From Plazaster borealis (Eukaryota; Echinodermata; Asteroidea; Forcipulatida; Labidiasteridae), in contig CM037457.1 of the NCBI GenBank assembly GCA_021014325.1, positions 6,182,721 through 6,246,720 of the forward strand: DNA of 64,000 nucleotides, read 5' to 3'. The position numbers and the translations under genes were made by a program. Below, in pieces: positions 11,218 through 22,775 of this stretch. Below the pieces are notes generated by a model that did no database searches, was not told the DNA's origin, and saw only the letters and a program-made list of their open reading frames with translations. Within the stretch, counting starts at the first letter, position 1, and the number at the start of each line of letters is the position of its first letter.

Positions 11218-11419
11218 GGGCCCAATTTCATAGAGCTGCTTTGGCAGAAAATATTGCTTAAAAATGTTCTGCTAAGCAAAAATAAGCAGGATACCAGTCA
11301 CAGATTGTACATGTGACATGGTATTTTGGCTGGTAACCTTATTCTGTTAAGCATAATTTTGTTGAGTAATTTTGTTAGAGCTACTTTTTGTGCTTAAACA
11401 GCTCTATGAAATTGGGCCC
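11218..11419. mobile_element. MITE, GGGCCCAATTTCATAGAGCT family
   Basis: The terminal inverted repeats are gggcccaatttcatagagct on the left and agctctatgaaattgggccc on the right, about 20 bp. The interior contains tgctaagcaaaaataagcag, ggataccagtcacag, acatggtattttggctgg and taacc. About 200 bp and non-coding. Confidence 0.88.
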
Positions 11420-11424
11420 AGGTG

Positions 11425-11661
11425 GGTCCCTCAAAGTGCCTTACAAAGTCCTCTAAACTCCTTAGGAGTATGCAGCACTGTCATTCACATCATCAACGAT
11501 CTCTACTCTTGCAGGTGCCCATTTACTCCTGGGTGATGAGAAGCAATTAAAGTTAAGACTGAAGGACACAAATGTCATGACCGGTATTCAAATCCACACT
11601 TCAATGACACAACCAAGAGAACTTGAGTTTGAGGCTCTTGTTCGCTTTCCCACGACACGCC
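11425..11661 (-). mobile_element. tRNA-Leu-derived SINE, partial
   Basis: Minus-strand copy with family words for tcatgaccggtattcaaat (B box region), agaacttgagtttg (anticodon arm) and cccacgacacgcc (head, near 11661). The TIR element at 11218-11419 lies at its tail side. Confidence 0.7.
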
Positions 11662-12069
11662 ACTAAGTACATGGACATAAAATGTACACATTGACCACAA
11701 AGGTGCCAAGGATCAACAAACAGACTTTGAAGATGAGTATCGCAAACAAGGAGGAAATCAAACCTAAGGAAATCATCAAATTCATACCAACTCAAAATAG
11801 AAAACACAACATGCGAGCCATGGGGCAAGACTGACAGAAAATGTTATATTCAAGACAACTTGAGTCCTCGATTCTGATTGGTCGACCCATAGTAACAAGA
11901 GGTGTGATATTATTAGTTCACAAAAAGCGCGAGTGGAATACAGAGAAATGTAGCGCTTCTGCGTCCCATATCCAACAAGGCCGAAGGCAGAGTTGAATAT
12001 GGGATGCAGATGCGCTTTATTTTCCGTATTTCATGAGCGCGCGTTTGATAATGAACTGCATTCTTAACA

Positions 12070-12370
12070 ACATTTTTATCGACAGTTTTCATCAGATCTT
12101 GGCCTCGATTGCGATCGATGAAATATTTTCTTGTTGTCACCGGTATTTTAGTTGATCGCTGCAGCGATCGCGATGTTTCAAACAAACCGTCCACGACGGC
12201 GCGCGCTGAACTTGCGAATTGCATTTTAGATAAAAGTTATCACAGTGTCTGTTTGCCGCCGCATCCCACAGTCGTAAAGCGTTAGAAAAACTGCGGAACC
12301 AGTCTCTACAAAAGCGACTGTAGAATGTATGCTGTACAAGGAGACTTGAGGCTCAGTGTGTGCTCTGTGC
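12070..12370. repeat. Dispersed repeat shared with 21540-21800
   Basis: Both segments contain atcttggcctcgattgcgat and cgatga, then ttatcacag(t/c)(g/a)tctg, tttgccgccgca, an aaaactgc block, cagtctctacaa and tgtagaatgtatgctgtac. No protein domain is recognised in either copy. Confidence 0.7.
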
Positions 12371-12649
12371 TACGCGTGTGTCAGGAGGCAAATCCTGAAT
12401 GCGATAGTTTAAGGGATTGGTACCTCCTAAATAAGCACCAAACCGCATGTGAATTCGGCGCCGCTCATCACTTTTAACCACGCGGCAGCAGTCAACATTT
12501 TTTATAGTTTTTTCATTTTATACTTTTAGTTTTAGTTTTTATCATGATACATTGTAACTACATTTACACTGGGCGGCTTGTTTATCGTATTTAATTGAAG
12601 ATTATCGTAGCGGCATATTCACGGCTCAAAATCGTATTTTCTACGCCAA

Positions 12650-12910
12650 AATCGTGTATGTTGGCATCTCTGCAATACGAACACAGCTTTATACATGTAA
12701 GGGTTAACAAGATGCTGCAGCACATTCAGCAGCCACTGCCAGAAACAATGCGACAAACCCCTTCTCTTAGCGATAAGTCTAACTGGGTTCTTTTTTGTTC
12801 GTTGCACAACATACGGGACCAACGACTTCACGCCCCATCTGAGGACAAGCAATAATGGTTCAGTCAAGACCGGGACTGGGTGCGCTTGATCGCTGGGCCA
12901 CGACACGCCA
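12650..12910 (-). mobile_element. tRNA-Leu-derived SINE, partial
   Basis: Minus-strand family copy: gatgctgcagcacattcagc, ccagaaacaatgcgacaaac, gggttcttttttgttcg and a short head ending gggccacgacacgcc near 12910. The anticodon arm is partly deleted. Confidence 0.72.
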
Positions 12911-13105
12911 AGTAATCTCATTGAAAACTAACTTTCTATATTGACTATACACTTGTTGAATGACTTTCACCAAAGATCACTTGCAGCAGTTTTTGTTCAA
13001 GCTGGTCTTTAATTCTATACTATGCAAATCTGTGACTTGACTCAATAGCATAATTTCAAAAAGCAGACAACAAAATTGTAAAATAATAACATAAACAAAT
13101 ACAGT

Positions 13106-13479
13106 TTAAAGGCACTGTACACGTTTGGTAATTACTCAAAATATATATTAGCATAAAAACTGACTTGGTAACGAGCAACGGAGAGCTGTTGATAGTATAA
13201 AACATTGTGAGAAACAACTCCCTCTGAAGTAACGTAGTTTTTGAGAAAGAGGTAATTTCTCACTAAAATAATAAAAACTTCTTGCAAGAAGTTTTTATTC
13301 CTATCTGAAAGCACACAAATTTGTACAACAAGGGTGTTTTTTCTTTCATCATTTTCTTGCAACCTCGATGACCAATTGAGCCCAAATTTTCACCGGCTTG
13401 TTAATTTATGCATACGTTGGAATACACCAAATGAGAACACTGGTCTTTGAAAATTACCAAACGTGTACGATGCCTTTAA
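13106..13479. mobile_element. TTAA-flanked MITE, AGGCACTGTACACGTTTGG family
   Basis: Left TTAA (13106-13109) then aggcactgtacacgtttgg; right ccaaacgtgtacgatgcct then TTAA (13476-13479). The interior has a 20-bp palindrome, aaacttcttgcaagaagttt. Copies: 20539-20885, 33977-34350 and 53552-53902. All give long but meaningless reading frames. TTAA flanks plus a 5'-AGG terminus fit a Kolobok-type non-autonomous element (inference). Confidence 0.92.
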
Positions 13480-13784
13480 CAAATGCAAAGCAACCCAAAT
13501 AAAAATTGCTTAGTTAATGATCCACACTAGAAAGATCCATTTAGCTCCGCCCCTTAATAAATTGACCAATCACAACAAGACTGTCTACCCAAAAGACCGA
13601 TGCCTTAAAACGTGTCAAAAAAATACAAAATGTTATCAAGCTTCGATGACACTACCTACATTACAAAACCTGCTTTGTGCATTTTGCGCACAGTGCTCGC
13701 CATGCTCGCCATGCACTAGCTCAATGATTGAGGTGAACACATGTACATGTCCATCCCACCTGAGCTCATTGGAGTAGGCGTGTT

Positions 13785-14360
13785 GTGGCTGAGAGATTTA
13801 GAGCATCGGACTCAAGTTCTGGTGGCTGAGTAATAAGGTGTTTGGGTTTGAATCCCGGTCATGACACTTTGTGTCCTTGAGCAAGACACTTAACTATAAT
13901 AGCTTCTCGTCACCAAGTGGTAAATGGGTGAGGGTAGAGATGGTTCTTGTGATTGATTCAGCTACATATTTGGCAGCACAGGCTGTATACTCCCAAGGGA
14001 GCTGAGATGGTTTAAAGGAATGAAACAAATGGCCCAGTGACCAGGGCCCGATTTCTTAGAGCTACTTAGGCAGAAAACTTTGCTCAACAATTTCCTGCTT
14101 AGCAAAATGAGCAGGAAGCAGAAAACTTTGCTTAACAATTTGCTGCTTAGCAGAAATGAGCAGGATACCAGTCACAAATTGTACATGTGACATGGTAGTT
14201 TGGCTGGTAACCTTAATCTGGTAAGCATAATGTTGCTATGCTTAGCTACTTTTTGTGTTTAAGCAGCTCTATGAAATTGGGCCCTGGTGTATCAATGTTG
14301 GAGCACCACGAGCGTCACTGAGTGACGAATTTGAGTGCTTTATAAGAAGCCACTGTTATT
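13785..14360 (+). mobile_element. tRNA-Leu-derived SINE split by a nested MITE
   Basis: The head is gttgtggctgagagatttag, then ggactcaagttctggtgg (CAA anticodon) and B box gggtttgaatcc. The body continues to ggcccagtgaccag at 14043, is interrupted by the MITE at 14044-14284, and resumes as ggtgtatcaatgttggagca. It ends at about 14360 with gagtgctttataagaagcca and ATT repeats. The copy at 32234-32765 lacks this insertion and serves as empty-site control. Confidence 0.85.
14044..14284. mobile_element. MITE, GGGCCC family, nested in a SINE
   Basis: Ends gggcccgatttcttagagct and agctctatgaaattgggccc are inverted repeats. An internal direct duplication (gcagaaaactttgct and cttagca) makes this copy longer than the one at 11218. 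Its host SINE is intact on both sides. Confidence 0.88.
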
Positions 14361-14591
14361 ATTAGCTCCGTTGCTAGGCAGTTTCTAACGGGCGGGGCTC
14401 AATGGATCATCCTACTGAGCAACTTTGAGTGGTTTTGTGAGACTCACTTTGAGTGAATTCCTGAGCTTGTCCACAAATCGCATCTGTCACATCTTGTTGG
14501 CGACAAACAAAAAATGGGCGGAAGACTGTCACTGCATGAAGAGTACAGGTTTCAAATAGCACCGAAAGTCTGGTATCTTGACCTCTTCGCT

Positions 14592-14690
14592 TCAGAACAG
14601 CATGTTTGGGGTGACTTCTTCACCGTAGTAATTGATGATATTCAAACCAGGCTTTGTCTTCACCAAATCAATGAGGATCGTGTCGTTTAT
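14592..14690 (-). CDS. F-box/LRR gene, last coding exon
   Basis: Acceptor cttgtttcttcacag precedes ATAAACGACACG. The exon encodes residues 713-744 ([20 protein letters not shown], then [12 protein letters not shown]) and ends in TGA at 14592-14594. Phase 0 matches the exon at 29795-29909, and the joined sequence [18 protein letters not shown] reads as a normal LRR. The 3' UTR and poly(A) signal were not placed; the first sequences downstream are SINE and MITE. Confidence 0.9.
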   Translation of the reverse strand: MNDTILIDLVKTKPGLNIINYYGEEVTPNMLF

Positions 14691-17600
14691 CTGTGAAGAA
14701 ACAAGTAACAATAAATATTCATTAACCTTAGTACCATGTACTAGTATTTCAGTTGTAACATTTTGTAGACTTAACTCTTTCAGTGCCCGCTTTTTTGTGT
14801 GTTTTGAACCTAAAGTGCCCAGCTTTTTCGAAATTCTGTGAAAAAAAATTGAAAAAAAATTTCTTACCAAACAAACTATCTTGCTGATTTGTGTTGGCTT
14901 GGTACATCCCAAAGTAAATAGTATTTCCCGAGTGATAATGCCCTCTCATGAAAACATGTACTTGTATATTATGGGTCGTACATGTATGAAGGATGACACT
15001 TTTTGAGTACATAAAACAAATTGTACATGTACGATAATGGCGCTTTCGGAATACATCAAATAGATCGTACACATAAAAGACCTTGGCACTGAAAGAGTTA
15101 ATAACAAAAACATATATAAATTACTCTTCAACCTAATATCTCAATGACTAAATAATTTGAGAGAGGTACTTTATTAATGTCCACCTTCGGGGTAAATGAG
15201 GGGTGTTTCTTTGTTTGTTTGTTTGTATTTTAATTTTTGTTGCTTAACCCCATCAGCCTAACTACAGGATTTCCCGTAGAATGCACAAAAATTGTAAAAA
15301 ACCTCCCTACGAAAAAACCCAGTGTCCTTCTTTGTTCTCTCATTACTAATTATACAAGACAGGAAAGATGGCAAAATGTATATTACATTCAAGACAATTC
15401 GTTGCGTCAGTGCAAAAACTTTGTGTCAAAAATGTTGTATCTCCTCACGTACTTGTTTTGTGTGTACATCCAGGCTATTTAAAGCGAGATACAACGTTTT
15501 GATAATTTCAAACTCGCAAGTAACGAGTGCTATTTTAGGAGTTAAAAGGTTTTTGCACTGACCCAACAAATTGTGTAGCCTTTCCAACAGTATACAATGG
15601 AACGGGGGGGGTTGTATGTTCACTTACAAGTCAGTTTGTATTGAATATTTGTTGTAATGCAGCAACAAGCACTGTAAACCAGTCAGGCGGATAAGGGTCG
15701 AGATTAAATAAAAACCAAAATAGGCAGACTCTCTGTCAGAGTCTAACCTCCACAGTCCAAGACCGATACCACAGTATGTCGAGACTGAAACCAGCACAAA
15801 ATGGTCTTAACACCGGTCTCAACACCAAGCCCTGTCTCTACAACACTGATAGTTATAAAGCACTGTCAGGGTTTTCCCCATGCACAAGCTAGCGTATCGG
15901 GACGATACGCAAGAATTGCGTGCCGATATGCGCAAATGTCGCGCGATACGCAAAACAAAATGGCCGATACGCAAAAAAATAAAAAATAAAATATATATAT
16001 ACATATACAAAGAAAAACATATACAATGCTCCAAATTGAACAGTAGGGCTTTGAAAACCAAGAAAAACGACAAGTTAAAACATTCCGAGGACCTTGTTTC
16101 AATTCAGCGCGTCTCGGCCAAACATTTGCCCAGAATGCCCCACAGTTTTGAAAAAACCTGGGGAGAACCCTGACTGTACAATCAGTGCTCCCCAGAGTCC
16201 TACAGCTACAGCCTTTGGTGTGATCTCACCAATGTTACCTGAGAGTACAGCTTGAATTCCAATTTACACATACCACCATTTCAATTTATTTGTAGTGAAT
16301 GTTAGAAATGATGAAATAGTAAACCACTCAAGCGTTTCGGTGGCTGATGAATAAGAGCGCGCGGGCAAGCTAAGAGGCATCCTTCTCTGTAAACAACCTG
16401 GTCTGAAATACTACCAGGTGCAAGAAAATTTACCCCAACCCTCAATTCTTGTTTTCAATTTGCCAGATCAAAAAGCTCAATATGAGCATGCACTGAATTC
16501 AATTTGTCCTTTCTTTCTTTGTTTATTTTTATCTTTCTGGTAATGACACCAAGGGATCCAAGTAACTATAGCACTGTAACCCATAGGCCTGAAGAAGATG
16601 ACGAGTTTAGTTGTAGATGTGGGAGGAAAACCCCAGATAGGGAAAACTCACGTAGTCAAGTAGTCCCATTATTATTGACGTTATAAAGCACTGTATATTC
16701 GGTGCTTTTCCAGTCAATGATAAAAGGCTAGCTCTGTAAGCAATTACTATAACTACACATTTTGGTCCAGAATGCCCCACAGTTTTGAAAAATCTTGGGG
16801 ACAACCCTGCATCCATCAAAATAAAAACTGGACACATCAAAGTAGAAACTAAGTGTAGACGGTTGCTTTTTATGCTATGATTGCATGTGAGATGGAAATA
16901 GCTCTCTGGAGAATCCTGGTTCATGTACTTGTGTAAAGTTTATCAAACGTAAGCTATCACATTACTGCTCTTCACTTGTTTTCTTAACATTACCAATTAT
17001 ATACATTGATTGTTGTGTCCGAGCTGGTCTAGTGCAGTGGACTCAAGTTCTGGTGTTGTCAGAGTGTGGGTTCGGTTCACGGTCGTGGCACTTGCGTCCT
17101 TGAGCAAGCCACTTATTACCACAATAACTTTGTCCTTAGGATGAGCATGCACGTAATAGAACTCCCGTACACTTTTCATTAAGAGAAGGGGGTTTTCCCC
17201 TGTGTTTCTGGCATGGTTGGCAGCAGATTACATAACATCACCTCAAAAGCCTTACAAGGTGCTTTAAAAATAGATCTCATAATTCAAACAGCTCTGCATA
17301 AAGCCTTCATGTATGCTGTATCATGTTATTATGCGATTGAAGGCCACTGATTGGTCATTATTGATGATTTCATCAGTGATGCCGCAGGCTGAAAATGCAG
17401 TATTAGTGTAATGAACACCACGACCCGAGCGAGGGTGTGGTTAGTGCCAACTGCCAAGCATTCTAGCAACCCTGCTAGGCCGGGGGCAAGACTTAGTGGT
17501 AACAGGGAAAATAAGTCACTGGAATTATGACGACTTTACACTGTTATCATAGTGATGGATACAGGTCATTATTCAATCCCATCTCATACACAGGCTTGTG

Positions 17601-20600
17601 ATTTATCAGGGGTTTTTTTCTTCAGATTTCAGGATTTGTTTACAGTTTTATTTTGCGTTCTAGCTGTTTTAATCCTAGCATGAATTATGTGTAATGTATT
17701 AAATATGTGTAATTCCATGTATTTAATGTATGTTAAATACTACAAATTGGAAACTAATATTCTACAAACAATGAGTGCAGTCAAGCCCTTCCCAAGTTCA
17801 AAGAAGTCATTTCAAAAAAGTCATTTTAAAGAGTAAGGGAAATGTCAAATTCAATTTTGTGATGTACTCATTTTCAAATAGAGTCCTCATGTCAGTGTGG
17901 AAAAAATTACAAGTCTCCAACCTCACGCTGTGTAAATTGCCATTGCATTCGATACCCTCCCAGTGCAAAATTTTTCAACATTCAAAACATCCGATGACAT
18001 TCTGAGAAAATGGGTTATTACATTTTTGTTACCAGGATGTTTTGGTGCATTACTGATGTTTTTAGAGCAAAATTTGAAACATGACATCATTGGATTTTAA
18101 CAACTTATGGATCTTTACAATCCAAGGAGGATTATTTCGTCAGTCAAAATGTCAAATGCAAGGGCGTTTTGATTGAATATCAATGAAAGTCAGGAATGAA
18201 CCAAAACATCCCCGTAAAAACATGTACAGACCCATTTTTCTCAGAATGATATCATCAGATGTTTTGGATGTTGACAAATTGCCCGGAAGGTTATCAGATA
18301 CATTGGCAATTTACACCACTGTAACTTTTTCCCCACTCACATGAGGACTTTATCTATTTGAAAATGAGTACATCACAAAATTGAATTTGACATTTACCTT
18401 GGTCTAAAAGGTCCATGGTGTGTTTTTATAACTAGCGACCTTCCCAATGCACAGTCCACAAATTGAGCCCATTAAATCGGCCTGCAACATTGCTACATGA
18501 AGGGTTAACCACACTTCATGTCGGATGACATGCATATCTGCCAAATTTTCTGGACTGGATTTCAGCGGACTGTCTATTACGACCGGAACAATTTTTTTCG
18601 CTGGCAGCTGGACAGATGACGGAAATATCCACCCGGACATTCCATTGTATAGTGTCCATAGGCACGCACTTACCGTGCTGCACTTCATTTAACACAATAC
18701 AAAGAAGAACACCAGGTTGTTTACGGAGGTTATTGCATAATCCCCGATTTGTCCTGTCTTTGTACAAATGTGGCATACAAGAATGGACAGGCTGCCACCA
18801 TTGTTTATCATTGTATTTGGCTCAATTTGACTTGCGGTAACACCATGTGTATATCTACTTTGCTGTGTAGATTTTTGTTCTTTGAGAACTTGTCTTGCTA
18901 TGTATTCTACTGCCGCGGAGTAGATTTCGGAATTCGGGAGACTATTCTACTGCCGCAGAGTAGAATTTTCGGAATTCGGGAGACTACCAAGTTCTGTAAA
19001 GAACTGTCCTGCTTCTTAACTACTACCTGAGCGTAAGGTAGGAAATCGGTCGGGACTACTACTTTCACTTAGTGGTTCAGGGGGACTTCTTGTTATTAAC
19101 TTCACTGCCGCGGAGAGAGTTCTTAATTGGTCTCAACGTTTCGACTAGCTTGCTCTAGTCATCGTCAGGAAACTGCTCTTATGTAGTGCAATTCCAGAGA
19201 TGATTATTGCGCTTTACAAACAATAAAAACAACATCAGCAATGTGATTCCAGCATACCGCGGCAGATAATCGACCGTGGCTTATATTTTCTCACACGACA
19301 ACATCAAATCCTGGTGCTAATTATGAGAACCTTTCTTGTCTTTCCTTTGCCAAGTCAGGGTTTCACTGTGGCAACAATATTTTCAAAGGGAAAACGATTA
19401 CTCAAGAAGCTCCACAAAGTTTGGAAATACCGTGGGTGGGCACGGTAAATCTGTGTCAGAATACCCACGTGAAGTGGTTAAGGGACTTGCATTATTTTGT
19501 GCATTCCATACAATCCATTAGTTTGACATTGAATGATCAGTCAACACATTTAGCAATCAGATGCAATCATCACTTGACATCATTGCAGACTGGTGTGACC
19601 ATCATGTAGAAAATCAATTAGTGTGATTGAGCAGTCAATGTATTCACCGGGTGGAACCAAATTGCAGGCTGGCACACTGCCATTGTCACACACAATTTAT
19701 TTGAAGTTAAAACCACAATATAATTTTGGGTTGAACAAAGACAAACTGACTAGAGCGGGATTTTAACCCTGCGACCTCTAGATTAACATGCCGGCGCTCT
19801 ACCAACTGAGCTATCTAGCCCTTATGTTGGCGATCTCCCTATTTTGTCAATATCTTTGATCGGGGTGCCAGTCAGAAGTCATAAAACCTGTAACTGCCGT
19901 GTAGCCATACCCAAGTTTAAGATACAACCTGGGAAGCGGCAGCAGAGGGATCACCTTAATGGGATGCGACTTTTTATTTCAAATATCAAGTAATAAATCA
20001 CAAGGAAAACTGACTGGGTAAACTGACTGGGTTACCTACAGATTAACGTGGCGGCGCTCTCCCAACTGAGCCATCTAGCCCTAATGTTGGCGGTCTTCCA
20101 ATTTTTAAAAAAATATCTTTGTTTGGGGTTGCCAGTCAGAAGCCATTCAACCTGTAACTGCCCTATAGCCAGGGATCACACCCAAGTTTATGATACAACC
20201 TGGGAAGCGGCAGCAGAGGGATCACCTTAAGGGGTTGTGACTTTTTGTTTCAAATATCAAGTATTGAATTACACCGCACGGGAAACTGACTGGTTAAATT
20301 TTTAATCATGTTGGGTTGAACACTAACAAATTGACTAGAGTGGGACCTGAACCTGCAACCTCCAAATTAAAAATTCAAAACAATATTTGAATGACATATT
20401 GCACAATGACATTGCAAGACCAACTCCCAAAGAGTTGGTAGTGTACTGTTAAGATTAGATAACCATATTTTAATTAACAGTCCGACAATCGGAAATGAGC
20501 GCAACGTGCCTTTGCTATACTAAACCATTTGATTGTGATTTAAAGGCACTGAACACGTTTGGAATTTGTCAAAGACAAGTGTTCTCACTTGGTGTATGCC

Positions 20601-22740
20601 AACAAATGCATAAAATAACAAGCCTGTGAAAACTTGGGCTCAATTGGTCATCAAAGTTGCAAGAAAATGATCAAAGAAAAAACACCCTTGTTGTACAAAT
20701 TTGTGTGCTTTCAGATAGGAATAAAAACTTCTTGCAAGAAGATTTTATTATTTTAGTGAGAAATTACCTCTTTCTCAAAAACTATGTTCCTTCAGAGGGA
20801 GTCGTTTTCTACAATGTTTCATACTATCAACAGCTCTCCGTTGCTTGTTACCAAGTAATTTTTTATGCTAATATTTGTTTTATTAAGAAGTCAATAGGAA
20901 GGTTTACTTGAAATCACTCACAAAGGCTTGATGTTTCGTGCCTGTTTATACGGACAGGCAGCTTTCCCTTTCCCTGCACTGGGACTTTACAAAAGGCACC
21001 ATTACGGCAATGGCTAGGGGCTTTCATTGTCTCCATTGCCTTTGTGCAGTGTCCGGGCGCAGTTAGTTATATTCAACACATGGTATCCAAATTGCAGGCT
21101 GGTGTAGCATCACCATACAAAAGAAGTTGAAATGTTTGAATGATCATTCACTGGGAAAGTACGACTAATACTGTTTGTATTCACATGAAGATATCATATG
21201 AACTGCAGGCTACCAGTCACCACACAGTTTACTATTGTATTTAGTTGTATTCGCCACAAAGGCATTGCAGGCTGGCATAGAACGACCATACAAAAGCATT
21301 TGAAATGTATGTTTGAATGACCAGTAACTCAGGAAGTTGTACTATATTAATGATATCTCGTTTTCTGCCCCATTGTTTATTAATAATGAACAAAGCTCAC
21401 ATTTGCGGAGCAAATTCGCCATACATGTACCAGGCCAGTCAAGTTTCTGAACAACTTCTGCAAAAGGGATATTTGCAACTTGCCTTTCCAATCAATTCCA
21501 TTTCCACCCATTGAAATTTGCATGCCTTTTATTAACAGTTTTTCACCAAATCTTGGCCTCGATTGCGATCGATGATATATTGTCTTTTATTGATTTTAAT
21601 TTTAAGTTGGTGTTTCACTGCGCGGCGTGCGCTTGCAGTTAAGAATTATCACAGCATCTGTTTGCCGCCGCAACCCCAACATGTGAAGTGTTGGAAAAAC
21701 TGCAGAGGCAGTCTCTACAACAGCAAGGTATGTGTGAACCGTAGCGAGAAACGTACTGTAGAATGTATGCTGTACAAGGTGCATTGTGTCTGTGTCTAGA
21801 CTGCAATGCCTTATGTATATGTACACTACCCTGGAGCCAGCCTTTTGATGCATGTGTTGTATCAAACTTATTCAGTGAGAATTTCTTTTCTTTCAAACGC
21901 ATAGTTTTTAGAAATGGTTGGATTTCGTTTTAAAAATGCAGAAATCTGCAGATCCGTGGAGAAGTTGCATGCCTGTATCATTCAATTGTATTCACATGAA
22001 GATATCATACGAAATGCAAGCAGGCACAGTGCCTTTACCAGACAAAGCCATTCAACAAGTTTAACAGTCACTGGATCTGGGAGTGGTAAGACAACAATGA
22101 AGTGACATGGAAAACAAACTTGTTTGGTGGAAGTTAAAATTTCACGAGTTCTAATACAGTATATGCTGTATTCACCTTTTGATAGAGTTTGGATTGAATT
22201 GACAAAATGTAAGCAAAGGTACATGACCAGGGTTCTGCCCACAGTGGTTGGTGCCGGTAAAACCCTCCGGGCACTCAGGATTCTCCAGACAACACTGGCA
22301 GAATTTTCTCATTTTCAGACCACAACACATTTTCCATATTTTTTAATTAAACTTGCATTTTCCTTTCAAAGGTTTTTAACGTAAATTTCGAGTACGTGTA
22401 TTTCTTTGGTTTCAGTCTATTTTTATGATCTACTACCATGTAACTGATCCATCTCGCAATGGTTTCCCATTTGGCATATAACATGATACCAGTTTCATAC
22501 ATGTCACATATCCTATAATACAATGAAAAAATGAAATTAAAGACTGAAGACCATGCCATGCTGCACATTTTTCTTTTCCCATAGCAGTAAAGGCCTCCAT
22601 TCAATACAACGCACAGCGCCCACAAGTGTATACACTCTGTGCACAAAGTAAATTGCCTTGACTCCAGACTAGGGGGAAAAAAAATCCGCCACTAAAGAAA
22701 TCCTGGACAGAGCCCTGCATGACTATACAGGGCTTGAATT

Positions 22741-22775
<35 letters not shown>

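Noticed and set aside
11913..12224. 103-codon minus frame
   Set aside because: It falls in a repeat shared with 21540-21800, where the frame is not conserved.
13132..13362. 76- to 118-codon frames at 13132, 20657, 34094 and 53416 with near-identical peptides
   Set aside because: The peptides are alike only because they come from copies of the same TTAA MITE. The element is inverted between loci and has no transposase similarity.
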